Below are positions 23,216-33,851 of a stretch of DNA of 64,000 nucleotides, in pieces. The stretch's first letter is position 1. Each line of letters opens with the position of its first letter. The stretch is from Gnetum montanum (lineage: Eukaryota; Streptophyta; Gnetopsida; Gnetales; Gnetaceae), in contig MNCI01004501.1 of NCBI GenBank assembly GCA_015680685.1, forward strand, positions 1,156,428 through 1,220,427. The letters run 5' to 3'. The notes under the pieces are model-generated. The model saw only the letters and a list, made by a program, of their open reading frames with translations, did no database searches and was not told where the DNA came from. Position numbers and translations under genes: made by a program.

Positions 23216-24786
23216 CTAACCATCCATATGGCTTCTTAGTTTTTTTTACCTTTTTTTTCATGTTTTTGATTTTTACAAATTATTTACTTTACAAATTTTT
23301 GATTTTTCTAATTTTTCTAATTTTATACCATCTTTAGTACCTTTGAACCTTCTTGACTATTTTTCACATTCTTATGTATTTTACTTTGTTTTATGTTATT
23401 CAAGTCTGATATTTTCTCATTTTTGCTAATAAAGAGTGTTTTATTGTCACAGGACATAGTGCCACTATTGCTATTTACTAAAGATGATTTGTGCTCAATG
23501 TTGTGATTGTCGATGTCTAGTTTCTATTTTTGAATTCTAATGTCTGATGACTTTGACATGGTTTATTTTTCATGGAATAGGTAGTGAGTCCATGTCATCC
23601 ACCCATCCAATGAACTATATGGTTTTTCTTGTTTTGGGAATTTGAGGTCCCTTTCATTAAAGAAACATTTAATCAATGAGTGGCCTTGGTAGTTTTGGAA
23701 TTAGGAAGGATTCAAAGGTTTGTAAAGGGTGTGACTTCAAGGGAACTCAATACTCTTTATACTCTTCTACTTTCTTGAGTGCTTCAGTGTGTTTCCAGAA
23801 ATTCTTACCATTCCATACCACCCACTAATAAGAAGTGAAATAACATTGTTGCATGGTGTGGTTTCCATAAAAAAAATAATGGGAATTTAAAGCACATCCC
23901 TTTGACACAAATAAGTCCTTGCATGGTGTGATTCCCATTTCTAAAAAAAGAAAAAAACAACAACAATGGGAATTCAAAGCACACCCCTTGGACAAATAAA
24001 CAGGGTACAAGCATTAGTTATGAAACTCAAATAGCATGCACCTATGCCTGAAGGTCCTATCTAACTAAGGCCCTCTCTCTTACTTCCTACTTCTCTTTTG
24101 TTCTTTTTGTGGAATGGTGGTTGTTTTGTGAAAGCACTTTGGTGTCTCAAGTGAGTGGATTGGTCTTAGAGTGGTGATACGAAGTCACTAGAAGTGGCTG
24201 GTTTTGGTTTGGACTAAGGATGCATCTTCTTGGGTCATTTTAAACACAAATTCTAGAAGGGACTTCTAATGATCTCAATTTGGAACTCCATTTCACCTCC
24301 TATATCATCCATCCATGTTGACATAACTCACCTCACTACTATGTTCTATGTTATGCTCTATGTTTTAGTCTAATGTGTTAGGATTCTTGGGTAGATTCTT
24401 CTGGGTTGGTCCTTAACTTGTCATGATCATTAAATTGACTATAGGGTCCACAGACTCCTTAGTTGAGGTTATGCAAGGGCAAAAATGGCATGAGTCTACT
24501 ATGGGGAGGACCCACTTGCATAGCTCTTAGCCTGGTTAGTTAATGTTCCTTACCTTTAACATTGCTAGAATCCTATCTTTCACATATTCCCTTGAGTATT
24601 CAACTCAGTGCTCATTAACCTTTTATTTCATTCATTCACTAAATAAAATTTTCTCCATTTTTTCAAATTTATAAGATTCAACACCCTCCTCTCATATTTT
24701 TATATTGTTCTTGGTTATTTAAGCTTTCATTTGATCCCAATTTCATCCAAAAATTCCTTGTATTTTGAAATTTTGATCAAATTCAA
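23216..24786 (+). other. Noncoding region of B between pol and the env-like ORF
   Basis: No coding frame. It aligns with 47760-49240 in D. T-rich tract at 23240-23330; the repeated GCATGGTGTG(G/A)TT(C)CCAT words near 23850 and 23920 show a local duplication of about 70 bp. A hairpin (TGGG-GAGGA-CCCA) at 24502-24514 is shared by all copies. Confidence 0.55.
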
Positions 24787-24860
24787 TGATGGTCAATGGT
24801 TATGTCAATGAGGCCTCATCGATGTAGTGCATACATGCTATATATACTGCCTAGCAGTTA
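24787..24860 (+). promoter_or_regulatory. U3-like segment with TATA box upstream of the env-like ORF (B)
   Basis: From 24787 (TGATGGTCAATGG) the text follows the start of B's own LTR (TGATGAGTCATG...CAATTGG): it shares GTCAA, GAGGCCTCATC, GATGTAGTG and a TATA-like CTATATATAC at 24837-24847 at LTR-like spacing. Nothing of R or U5 follows. Element D has a matching segment at 49255-49370 that resembles D's different U3. The position, about 450 bp before the env-like ATG, suggests an internal promoter; this is inference. Confidence 0.5.
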
Positions 24861-25304
24861 GGAAATTTTTTTGTCATTTTCTCATAACACATAGGGAGTT
24901 TTTGCAATTTTTTAGAGCCCAAAACCTTCCAGACTCATAACGTCCCAACCATTTATACAAATCACTCCATTTTTCAACCCTACACTTACCGAAGGTAAGA
25001 TCTTTATCATGGGGGCTACAAACCTTAAGGTTTCTAATGAAATTTTTTTGAAGATTTTTGTAACTCCCCAAAGGGTTAATAACCTTAATAACATAAAAGC
25101 ATCAATGTTTTCAAAGATTAACCCTTCCAATAATTTTTAGGATGGTTTATTAAGGATAATACATAAATAAAATGACAATTGGATTAATTAAATCAACTAT
25201 AATCACAACTTAGCCAAAGTGTAACAATCCTTAAGAGATAAGGTATTTCAATTATTTTAAGGTTACATAATGATTGCTAATCCATGGTCTCATTGTGATT
25301 ACAA

Positions 25305-27590
25305 ATGACACCAAAATAGAAACACTTATAGGAAGGAGAACCATCACAACCATGGGAGAAGTAGCCCAAAGTAGGAAGGGCCAACAAGAACAAGGCCAAG
25401 AATTACCAAAAGCAACCCATGCAATGGGAGCCAAAGTGGAATCTTTCAGATAGATTCCAAAAGAAGAAGTGCCAATAGAACAATCCAAAAAATGAGAATT
25501 TCCTAGACTAGTGCCAAGGCTTGAGGTCACCTTAACTCAAGATTGCCTAGACATCATTAGGTCTTGAGAGATTCAAAGATCAATTCTTCAAGAGATCAAA
25601 TTTGGGCCATTTTTGGAAAAATCTCTAGAGGATGTCAAAACACAACTGCAAGCCTCTCCCATGTGGCTAGTCATCACATCCAGTGGGGAATGGTACATAG
25701 AAGAGACATATCTATTCTGGAGGAGCTGAAGGCTAAGGTCCATTGTCAAAATCAAGGACATTCAAGTGCCCTACTAGGAAGAAGCTATTGCACAGGCACT
25801 TGGGTTGCTTGACACTAGAACATTGTTGGAAAAACTATCCATAAAAGATAATCCTAAGGCTAAGAGGAAGTGGACGCATCGATGTTACAGGGTTGACTAT
25901 AAGGATTATAGTTTACTCACACCGATAGAGTGAAATTACTTCAAGATTTTGGCTTATCACCTAAATCCAATGGTGAGGCCTAGCAAGGTAAATTCCTTCT
26001 CCACCCGAGCATGTGCCTCTCTAAGTAGGAAATTTTCCATGAACCTTCCACAATTGATCTACTTGGAGATAGAGAAGTGCTTCAAAGAAAATGAACATGA
26101 AAGAACTTGTCCTTTCCATGCCTCATCAAAAAACTTTGCAAAAGGATAAGCATTGTTTGCTATTCTAATGATACCCTTATGTATGCTCCTTTGGCCTCAT
26201 GGTCAGAGAACATAAAAGAAAAAATGCCAGTGACAACCCAAGAAGAGGAGTAGCCACCACCACCACCTAGTTAGGAAACAACACTAGAGGCTCACGTAGT
26301 TATTGAATGCTTACAAGAAATCTGAGAATAGCTCTTGAGTGGACAAGAGCAACAATTAGGAACAAGTGGAGGAAATCCATCTATGTATTGGCCAACGATG
26401 AGTCACCTTTATGAGGTGGTTAAAATAGTTAGCCAAATGGAGAGGGGTGATCCAATCTTTCCTACCCAACAAATGTAGCTACCTATGAGGTTGGATCCCA
26501 ATGCTCAAGATGTGACAGTGTCACTATTAACACATCATCTATTCCCAAAAATCTCTGGTAATGCTACAAATTTCTTCGTATGTTTGGAGGAAGGCAAAGG
26601 GGAAACTGTCTTGGTGATGTAGCACCAAGGGTAGGAAATAGCAGCTAAAGTGATGATTGACCATGTAGCTAAAAAATTAAATGCACCCATGGCATCTATA
26701 CCAAATGTATCTACACTTCAAGATGTATAGATGTCCATAGGCATGGTTAGCAAAAAGTTTGATGTAGCCCAACATGAAAAGTTGCTGGAATGATTGGTGG
26801 AAATTGGGCAATCTACTCCAAACATCTTTGATATTTTGAAGAACATCACTGCAACCCAGTCAGAGTTGCTAAATGCAAGGGGTAGATTCATTATTTTGAA
26901 GGTGGAACTAGAAACAGCTCAAGAAAAAATCAACACTTGGCTGCGGAGGTTGTCAAACTTCTTGTCTAACTTATAGATCCTACAATCCTTAGCCCAATAG
27001 TAATAAGAGAAGAAGCTTTCAAATAGCTTTAAGAATGATTCCAAAAGGTTGAGGAGGAGGTAATTATGTCCATCTTCAAATAGTCCATAGCTAAAGTGAA
27101 AACATATTCAATTCAGAAGGACTTGAATTAGATGCACCAAGAGAATGAAGCCTTGAAAACACAAAATTATTACCTACAAAATGTTAATGCACCAAAGGAC
27201 TAGATGTAAGAATTTTTTCATCAACAATAGGAGCAACTTGCCAAGGTAAACATTGAACTAAGGAAACTAGTTGTAGAGAACCAAAATCTATCAATGGAGA
27301 AAGTGCATGCCTTGTGCTAGAAATTTGCTATTGAAATTGATACCTAAAAGAATGAAGCCCTTAAATTCAAGAAAGTGAAGAATCACTACAAGGACTAGGT
27401 TGTCCTAAAAAAATAAATTAATGAGAAACACATCTATATGGTGAAGGCAAAGATGAATGAAACCATCCAACAAATCCAACATGGAAGAGAAACATGGTAG
27501 CCCATCATTGATGGTATCGATGCCTAGAACAAAGTAGAAATCCACTTGAAGGAGTGGAAAATCAAGGAGATGACATAGTATATGGAGTTG
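25305..27590 (+). pseudogene. Env-position ORF of element B ('putative plant transposon protein' type, coiled coil)
   Basis: The start by alignment with D is ATG at 25305. A helical region comes first (to about 25850). The best-kept part, AYHLNPMVRPSKVNSFSTRACASL (two adjacent motifs) to EIEKCFKEN (25949-26110), follows the pattern of the 'putative plant transposon protein' domain found in ORFs downstream of pol in Athila-like elements (I believe Pfam PF20167). A Pro-rich spacer (PPPPP near 26255) and a long heptad-rich coiled coil (26790-27560, with many E/K/L/Q and KLVVENQNLSMEKVH near 27270) follow. No signal peptide or clear membrane segment is seen, so 'envelope' describes position only. 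Numerous stops. The ORF runs directly into the junction with element C. Confidence 0.6.
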
Positions 27591-27634
27591 GCCATTATCT
27601 AGTAGGAAAAATTGATAATGTTGATTGCTACACA

Positions 27635-28800
27635 TTCAGAAAGATCAAGAAGAAGAAAGTTCCATGCATCCCATACAGTGACATAGGGTGTAATTGCGTG
27701 CAGAGGTCATGGGTTGTGCAAAGTTTAACATTGCCTACATGCAATCAATGTGCACAAGTGATTAACATACAAAGATGCTTATATGCAGCAGCCACACAAC
27801 AAGAAGACATCTAGTGGCTGATAGCTAATCAAGAAAGAAATTCACTCAGATGCATGGAACCAACTGAGGGTTTGACTTGTGCTTACATCAATAGCATAGA
27901 CGCATTAGAGCAAGTACACCACCAACTTCCAAGTCTTAACCTTGAAAATATCAATTGGGGAAAGTTGGAAATCCCTAAGAAATTTAAACAAGAACCCCTT
28001 GAGCTAAAATCATTTCTCATTGGTATGGAATACATGTACCTTAAAAACAAAAAACTAGTAATTATCAATGCTAAGCTTGCTCCTCAACAGAAAGAAGAAC
28101 TACTGAAGGTAATAAATAAATGGTCAGAATCCTTTGCTTGGTCATATTCCAAATTAACTGGAATAGATCCTAGGATATGCCAACATAGAATTTACACTGA
28201 CCCCTCCATGAAGCCTCGAAGACAACCGCAGAGGCGATTGAAACCTAAGCTGAAGCAAGTAGTTAAGGAAGAAATCGAACAGCTTCTCAAGGCTAGGTTC
28301 ATATACCCCATTGTTGATAGTGAATGGGTTAGCCCCTTAGTTATTGTGCCTAAAAAGGGAGGCAAATGGAGGGTGTGCATAAATTTTAGGCTACTAAATA
28401 TGGCAACATTCAAAGATCACTTTCCATTGCCATTTGTCAACCAAGTCTTAAACATCATCGTAGGGAATCTCTATTATAGTTTGCTGGATGGATATAGTGG
28501 ATATAACCAAATAAAAATAGCCTTAGAAGACCAAGTCAAGACTATGTTCGCTAGTCCTTGGGGAATGTTCACATACAAATAGATGTCGTTTGGCTTGTGC
28601 AATGCCTCTGCAACATTTCAATGACTAGTTCTAAGCATATTCCAACAGCAGATAGGGAATGACATGGAGGTCTTTATGGACAACTTCTCCACTTATGGAG
28701 CAAACTTTGATCAAGCCTTGGACCAGTTGGAGAAAGTGTTAAAAAGATGTGTAGAAACCAATTTGAGATTCAACTAGCAGAAAAACCATTTGATGATTCA
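27635..28800 (+). pseudogene. Protease end, Cys-rich linker and reverse transcriptase of element C
   Basis: The linker holds CIPYSDIGCNC, CNQCAQ and QRCLY (27660-27785). The next frame is open from 27854 to 28582: pre-RT (KLEIPKKFKQEPLEL), GIDPRICQHRIYTDPSMKP, the basic RRQPQRRLKPKLKQVVKEE segment, FIYPIVDSEWVSPLVIVPKK, GGKWRVCINFRLLN, KDHFPLPF, LLDGYSGYNQI with the first catalytic Asp, and SPWGMFTYK, then a TAG. Beyond it are MSFGLCNASATF and FMDNFSTYG (28675-28702), where Asp-Asp has become Asp-Asn. These motifs are diagnostic of the Athila/Tat branch of Ty3/gypsy. It would copy element RNA into DNA if intact. Confidence 0.9.
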
Positions 28801-28839
28801 AGAAGACGTAGTACTAGTGCACAAAATCTCATACACAAG

Positions 28840-29648
28840 GATAGAGGTAGACCCCCAAGAAAATCAAAATTATCCAAGGAATTACCCATCAATCGGAAAC
28901 TATCAAAGATATTCGATCATTCCTTGGACATACTAGCTACTATAAGAGATTTATTGAGAACTTTTCAAAGGTTACCAAACCATTGGTGGAATTAATGAAA
29001 AAGGACGTACCTTTCGAGTGAACCAGGGAATGTAAATTAGCTTTCCAAACTCTAAAACAAAAGCTAGTAGAAACACCCATTCTACAAGCTCCTTACTGGT
29101 CCAAACCATTCCATATCACGACTGGCACATCCAACTATGCTTTAGGAGCCATACTAACACAGTTAGATGACCAAAATCATCCTTATTACATCCACTATGC
29201 AAGTAGAAGTATCGTTGGTGCACAACTTAATTACACTACCATAGAGAAAGAATTAATGGCTGTAGTGTTTGTACTAGAAAATTTTAGACACTATGTATTG
29301 GGATATAAAGTATATATACATACAGATCATAGTGCAATCTGGTTCCTCATGAATAAGACAATGGTAAGCCCTTGTATCATACAATGGCTTGTAATCTTAC
29401 AAGAGTTCGATTTAATGATGATCGATCATAAGGGCACCGAGAATGTAGTTGCTGATCATTTATCTCGGTTGCGATGGGACAACAAAGAGGATGAGTATCC
29501 AATTTCTGATCATTTCCTTGATGAATTACTCTTTTTTGGTGTAGTGAATAATCAATCACCCATGGAGACAAACTGGTACAGTAGCATTATTACCTATGTC
29601 CTCACCCAACAAACACCACAAGAGTTAAACCTTAAGAAGAAAAAATAG
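28840..29648 (+). pseudogene. RT connection and RNase H of element C
   Basis: The connection reads RDLL-type text in a shifted frame, with GHTSYYKRFIENF recoverable at 28925-28965. RNase H is read at 29110-29470: TSNYALGAIL, HYASRSIVGAQLNY, TIEKELMAVVFVLENFRHYVLGY, HTDHSAIWFLMNK and TENVVADHLSRLRWDN, the last four within an open frame from 29256 to 29648. The residue before the first catalytic position reads GTSN rather than DASN, so the first Asp is lost. The frame continues with a spacer (SDHFLDELLFFG) towards integrase. Confidence 0.87.
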
Positions 29649-30915
29649 TTTCTTCATTGAGCCAAGTACTTTATGGAGATCAATGGGCAACTTTACAAAG
29701 TATGTCCCAATGGCTTGGTTCGATGGTGTGTTCTTGATATAGATCAACTGCAAGTTCTCCAAGACACTCATGAGGGTCCTTGTGGGGTCATTACGCTGGG
29801 AGATGAACAACCATCAGGATCTTGCTTGTAGGATATTATTGGCCTACATTATTTTGGGATGCCCATTGTTTTGTCCAATCTTGTGAGCGCTATCAACATG
29901 ATGGGGGAATGAATAATAGAACGGAGGATCCGCAACAATGGATTCAACTGTTAGAACTCTTCAACATTTGGAGAATTGATTTTATAAGGCCGATTACACT
30001 AATATCCAATGAAAAAGATTATATTATTATTGTCGTTGATTACCTAACAAAATGGGCCGAAGCAGTTGCTGTTAAGGATTGTACATCATCTATAGCTACA
30101 CGATTTGTTCAACAAAAAATCATAAATAGGTTTGGTGTGCTACGTGCACTTATTTTAGACAATGGTACACACTTCACAGGTGAAACTTTTTAGAAATTAA
30201 TGCAATGCTTAGGGGTTGAGCATAAATTGACTACACCATACCACCCCTAAGTGAACGGTCAAGCAGAAGTCACCAACAGGGAGATTATGAAGATATTGAC
30301 AAGAACCATTAGCAAGTTTAGGCAAGACTAGAGAACTAAACTGAATGATGCTCTTTGGGCATACCACTCCACATGAAAAATTCCTATAGTCTACTCTCCC
30401 TATGAGTTAGTGTATAGTAAATTACCAACGCTTTCCATTCAAATTGAGCTTCGTACACTATCCACGACATGTGACCTCAACCTTGACTTTGATCTAGCAC
30501 AGAAACAATGGTTAGTAATCCTTAACTTGCTAGATGAAAATTGATTAGCTACCATGTCATCTAATGAATTGCACAAGGCCTTCAATAAACAATTTCATGA
30601 CCTAATGATTAGGAAAGTTAAATATCAGCTAGGAGATAAGGTTCTCTATTGGAATCCCACACATGTGCCACAACATACCAAATTTCAAACAATGTGGAAA
30701 GGACCTTATATTATTTATGGAACTTTTCCTTCAGGGGCCATGAAAATATAAAAACCTGAGAGCCTAGACAAGAAACTGTTGTTTAACATGTAACAAACCA
30801 AACCTTTTCATGAGCTTAGGACAGCCAGTACACATGCTACCTCTGTTAGTCGACAACCTTGCTCACTATTTCAAATATCCTCCTTCCAACTTAGTCATAG
30901 GGGAGATGGCTACCT
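29649..30915 (+). pseudogene. Integrase and pol C-terminus of element C
   Basis: After the HHCC region (GYYWPTLFWDAHCFVQSCERYQ; two motifs, 29825-29900, the last zinc Cys now Tyr) the core has WRIDFI (first Asp, about 29970), DYLTKWAEAV, LILDNGTHFTG (second Asp, 30150-30182) and VNGQAEVTNREI (Glu, 30250-30285), so the DDE triad is still readable. A TAA at 30248-30250 stands where B and D have CAA. Then come LNDALWAYHST, a C-terminal LGDKVLYWNPTHVP (30630-30670) and the SLFQISSFQLSH tail ending near 30915. Stops break the frame at several points. Confidence 0.88.
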
Positions 30916-32476
30916 ATGCTAACCATTCTAGGCCCTAAATTCTTTTTGAATTTTTATTTTACACATTTTTGTTTTACAAGTTTTTGTTTCACACATTTTT
31001 GTTTTACACATTTTTCCAACTTTTCTTATTTTTGTTTTACACCATTTTTCATATTTTTACTATTTTTTTGATTGCTTGATTTACTTTTATTCATCATCCA
31101 ATAAGTGCTCATGATGGTGGATTGAATTATATCATATTGATTGCTAATGTTTGGTTTTTACCTTTGAATTATGATGCTAATATTAAGGTATGGTTCTTTT
31201 GGTAAAATAGGCAATGAGTCCACGCTGTCTGCTCATCCATACAACTCTATGGTCTCCTTTGGCTTGGAACTATACAATCCCTCTTTTCCTAAGTAAAATT
31301 TTAATGAATTGGTGGCTGGGTACTTTTCAAACCAAGGAAAGACTCAAAGGATGAAAAGGGTGTGACTCCAAATGGATTCGATGCATTTTTTTGGCCATTC
31401 TCTTGAGTTCTTGGATGCTTTTTCTTGGGTTTTCTGCCATTCTAACATTGTTAAAAAATTGGGAAGCTGAGTGAATAAAAATAAGTCTTTGCATGATGTG
31501 GTTCTCACGCAAAAAAAAAAGAGAAAAAAGAGAAAAAGGTGAGAATTCAAACCACACCCCTTAGACATAATAAAGCAATATGGGCTACAAGCACTAGTTA
31601 TAGCACTGGAAAGACATGTTACCCATGCCTGAAGGTTTTCTCTAACTAAGGCCCTTTCTTGCTTCCTACTTCTCCATCTCACTCTCCTTGGGATGGTGCT
31701 CAATCTTTGTGGAAGCATTCTTATTGCCTCAAGTGGATGGATTGGCCAAGTGTATTGATGTGAGGTTACTAAATGTGGTTAGTTTGAGTCTGGATTTGAA
31801 ATGAGTTCTACTTAGTTATCTTAACCATGAAATACACAAGGGCTTTACACAACCTTGTTCTTGGGATTCCATTCCATTCTCTCCTCTCCATCTTTCTTCC
31901 CATTTTCCACCTCATTGCTAGTTTTATCATTAGTCTGTTCTGGGTTGATGCATTGTTTTTCTTTGGTGAATTCTTGTGGGTAATTTTTTAACTCTTGCTT
32001 CCAAATGACATTCCTAGAGCCTACGAACTCTTTGGTTTGTGGGTTTGTTAGGGCATAAAGGGCATGAGCCTGCTTTGGGAAGGACCCACTAGCATTTCTT
32101 TCTGGTGCAATTGTTAACTTCTTTCCCTTAAACATTTCTTGCAATCAATCATTTCTTATTTCATCCCCATCCATGGCATCCATTTTATTGACGTTGCTGT
32201 TGTTATTTTTCCCATCTTTCTTGTTCCTCATATTTTTCGATCTTATAGCTACTGGAGGTTTACTCTTAGTCGTGGGGGGCCTGGCACAAATTTTTTAATT
32301 TTTTCTATTTTACTAATTGCCTAACCCCTACACCTTGGGTAGTTGCCAATGATAAATCTCTGAACTAGTTTCTACCATAACCACAACTTAGCCAATGTGC
32401 TTCATATCGAGGTAAGGTATCAACTGCATAGTGGATTATCTATCCTTGCTCATTTGTGACTGTGTTGTGTGTGCAG
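30916..32476 (+). other. 3' noncoding region of element C
   Basis: T-rich start with repeated TTTTACACATTTTTG words (30950-31040), then sequence shared with A and E. It carries the family hairpin TGGG-AAGGA-CCCA at 32076-32088 and an internal TTAGTCGTGGGGGGCC at 32266-32281 that looks like a second primer-tract motif. The last bases (TGTGTTGTGTGTGCAG at 32461-32476) resemble an intron acceptor directly before an ATG. Confidence 0.6.
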
Positions 32477-32665
32477 ATGGAAATCATACAAAAAATGGAC
32501 TAGGCTTGGAGGAAGCACCCAGGATGGACCAGAACTGAAGAATTTATGAAAGGAGCAAGTTTGGTGGTGTGGTTATGGATAAATAATGGAAGATGTAATC
32601 TTAGCATTGGCAGCAACACACTTCATTTTCTTTCTCTCTCTTTCTCTACAAGCTACCAAATAAAG
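32477..32665 (+). pseudogene. Micro-ORF remnant of element C
   Basis: Homologous to the micro-ORF of A at 1880: ATGG after an acceptor-like AG, then a Trp-rich text (KMD, stop, AWRKHPGW, FMKGAS, WLWINN). The ninth codon is TAG where A has TGG, a single G-to-A change. No function known. Confidence 0.45.
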
Positions 32666-32853
32666 GCTTGAATGTCATTTATGTACGAGTGTTCATCACA
32701 ATGGTCATGAACACTAATGTTGTAATATGCTTATTGATTCATTCATTGCGCATGTTGAGTTTTTCATCCCATTCCACTATCAGTTATCAATTAGTCAATA
32801 ATCCCATACCTTCCCAATATTTTGTAAGGAACTCAAGGACAAGTTTTCATTCA

Positions 32854-32865
32854 GTCATGGGGGTA
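32854..32865 (+). promoter_or_regulatory. Polypurine-tract-like G-run before the 3' LTR of C
   Basis: GTCATGGGGGTA directly precedes TGATGAG, exactly as in element A, and the preceding 30 bases (AAGGAACTCAAGGAC...) are also shared with A and D. Confidence 0.6.
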
Positions 32866-33851
32866 TGATGAGAGCAGGTTACTTTAGCAATTATTCTAAT
32901 TATTAGAGTAGTTACTCTAGCAATTATTCTAATTATTAGAGTAGTTACTCTAATGGTTTAATCTAATTATTAGAGTAGTTACTCTAGCAGTTTATTCTAA
33001 TTATTAGAGCAGTTACTATAGCAGTTTACTCTAATTATTAGAGTAGTTGCTCCCAAGCCTATAAATACAGTGCCCAGGCACACAATTGAAAAAAAGTCTT
33101 TTATCAGTCAAATAGCGAAACTCTTGTAGTCTGTTTAAAAGTTAGAGTATTTTTCAAGTGCCTATAGCAGGAGGTCTAAGTGTGGAGAGATCTTTATTCA
33201 AGCATTGTGTACTTGAGGACACCTTGTGTACGAAAATAAAGATGGGCTCTCTGATTCATCCTTGCAACACTTGAGATTTGTTTTCTTACGCATTTATTTA
33301 ACTTTATTTTCTTATGCATTTATTTTATTTTCTTATGCATTTATTTTATTTTATTTTATTTTATGCACTTTACATTTATGTTATTAGCGTAGCAATTCAT
33401 TTTGATCAATTAATAAAATCATTAAATTACACTCCATACGATCACTTCAAGCATGCATATAACACTTGGTAACCGAGTAACAATTAGCGTTTGGTAATCC
33501 CAATAGTGTTGCACTAGTTCAGGATGTGTACGACAAGTGAGAACTGATGCTGGTGTTAGGATTAATTAGAAATTAGTTAATGAGCAGTTAAGTTAAATTA
33601 GTCACCTAGTTATCTCTCTCCTTCCCTACTAGTGGAGGACATAAAAACATAAAAGCTATAAAAATCATATGCCTCAAGATTACTTAATTATACAATCATG
33701 ACATATAGGTAAGCTTGGGAAGACAATAATTAACCAACTCGTCCTTGTTCCACAAGGGTGCATAAGCACTTAGTCCTTGGAATTCAACCAGATCATGCAT
33801 GAAACACTCATATTCGTATGGTTGAGCATAGGGGTACCTCACCTCTCATCA
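32866..33851 (+). repeat. 3' LTR of element C, U3 type II (986 bp)
   Basis: TGATGAG start and CTCATCA end. The U3 is unlike types I and III: an AT-rich tandem array (32885-33050), then TATAAATA at 33060-33067. R-U5 (GCGAAACTCTTGTAG at about 33115 onwards, AATAAA at about 33235) is shared with the other LTRs. Followed by CCTAAGATC, with no primer site, so it is a 3' LTR. Confidence 0.9.
32885..33050 (+). repeat. U3 tandem repeats of about 33-35 bp in the LTR of C
   Basis: Five imperfect units built on CTAATTATTAGAGTAGTTACTCTAGCA. Each unit contains the inverted repeats TCTAATTATTAGA and AGAGTAGTTACTCT. They end just before the TATA box. Repeats of this sort in U3 often act as enhancers; that role is inferred. 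Confidence 0.85.

Larger units (their letters stand above)
16022..27630 (+). mobile_element. Element B: Athila-like retrotransposon with env-like ORF, 3' end lost
   Basis: Order: 5' LTR (16022-16917), decayed tRNA-Asp primer site, gag, protease, RT, RNase H, integrase, noncoding region with U3-like segment, env-like ORF. It has the same plan as the complete element D but ends near 27630, where the sequence switches to the protease-RT linker of element C. The base content and degree of decay match D. The 5 bases before the LTR are ACTTG; the far end of the B-C composite is followed by CCTAA, so no target duplication joins them. Confidence 0.85.
27630..33851 (+). mobile_element. Element C: Athila-like copy without 5' end, fused to B
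   Basis: It starts abruptly at about 27630 in the last part of the protease (FRKIKKKKVPCI) and runs through RT, RNase H, integrase and 3' noncoding region to a type II 3' LTR. No 5' LTR, primer site, gag or protease active site is present: element B occupies that side. C lacks the env-like ORF of B and D and instead has the short 3' arrangement of A. Pol is the best preserved of the window, with a 242-codon open RT segment. Confidence 0.85.

Noticed and set aside
16022-33851. B plus C as one intact composite element with target duplication
   Set aside because: The 5-bp flanks differ (ACTTG and CCTAA) and the LTRs are of different U3 types, so the two ends do not belong to one insertion event.
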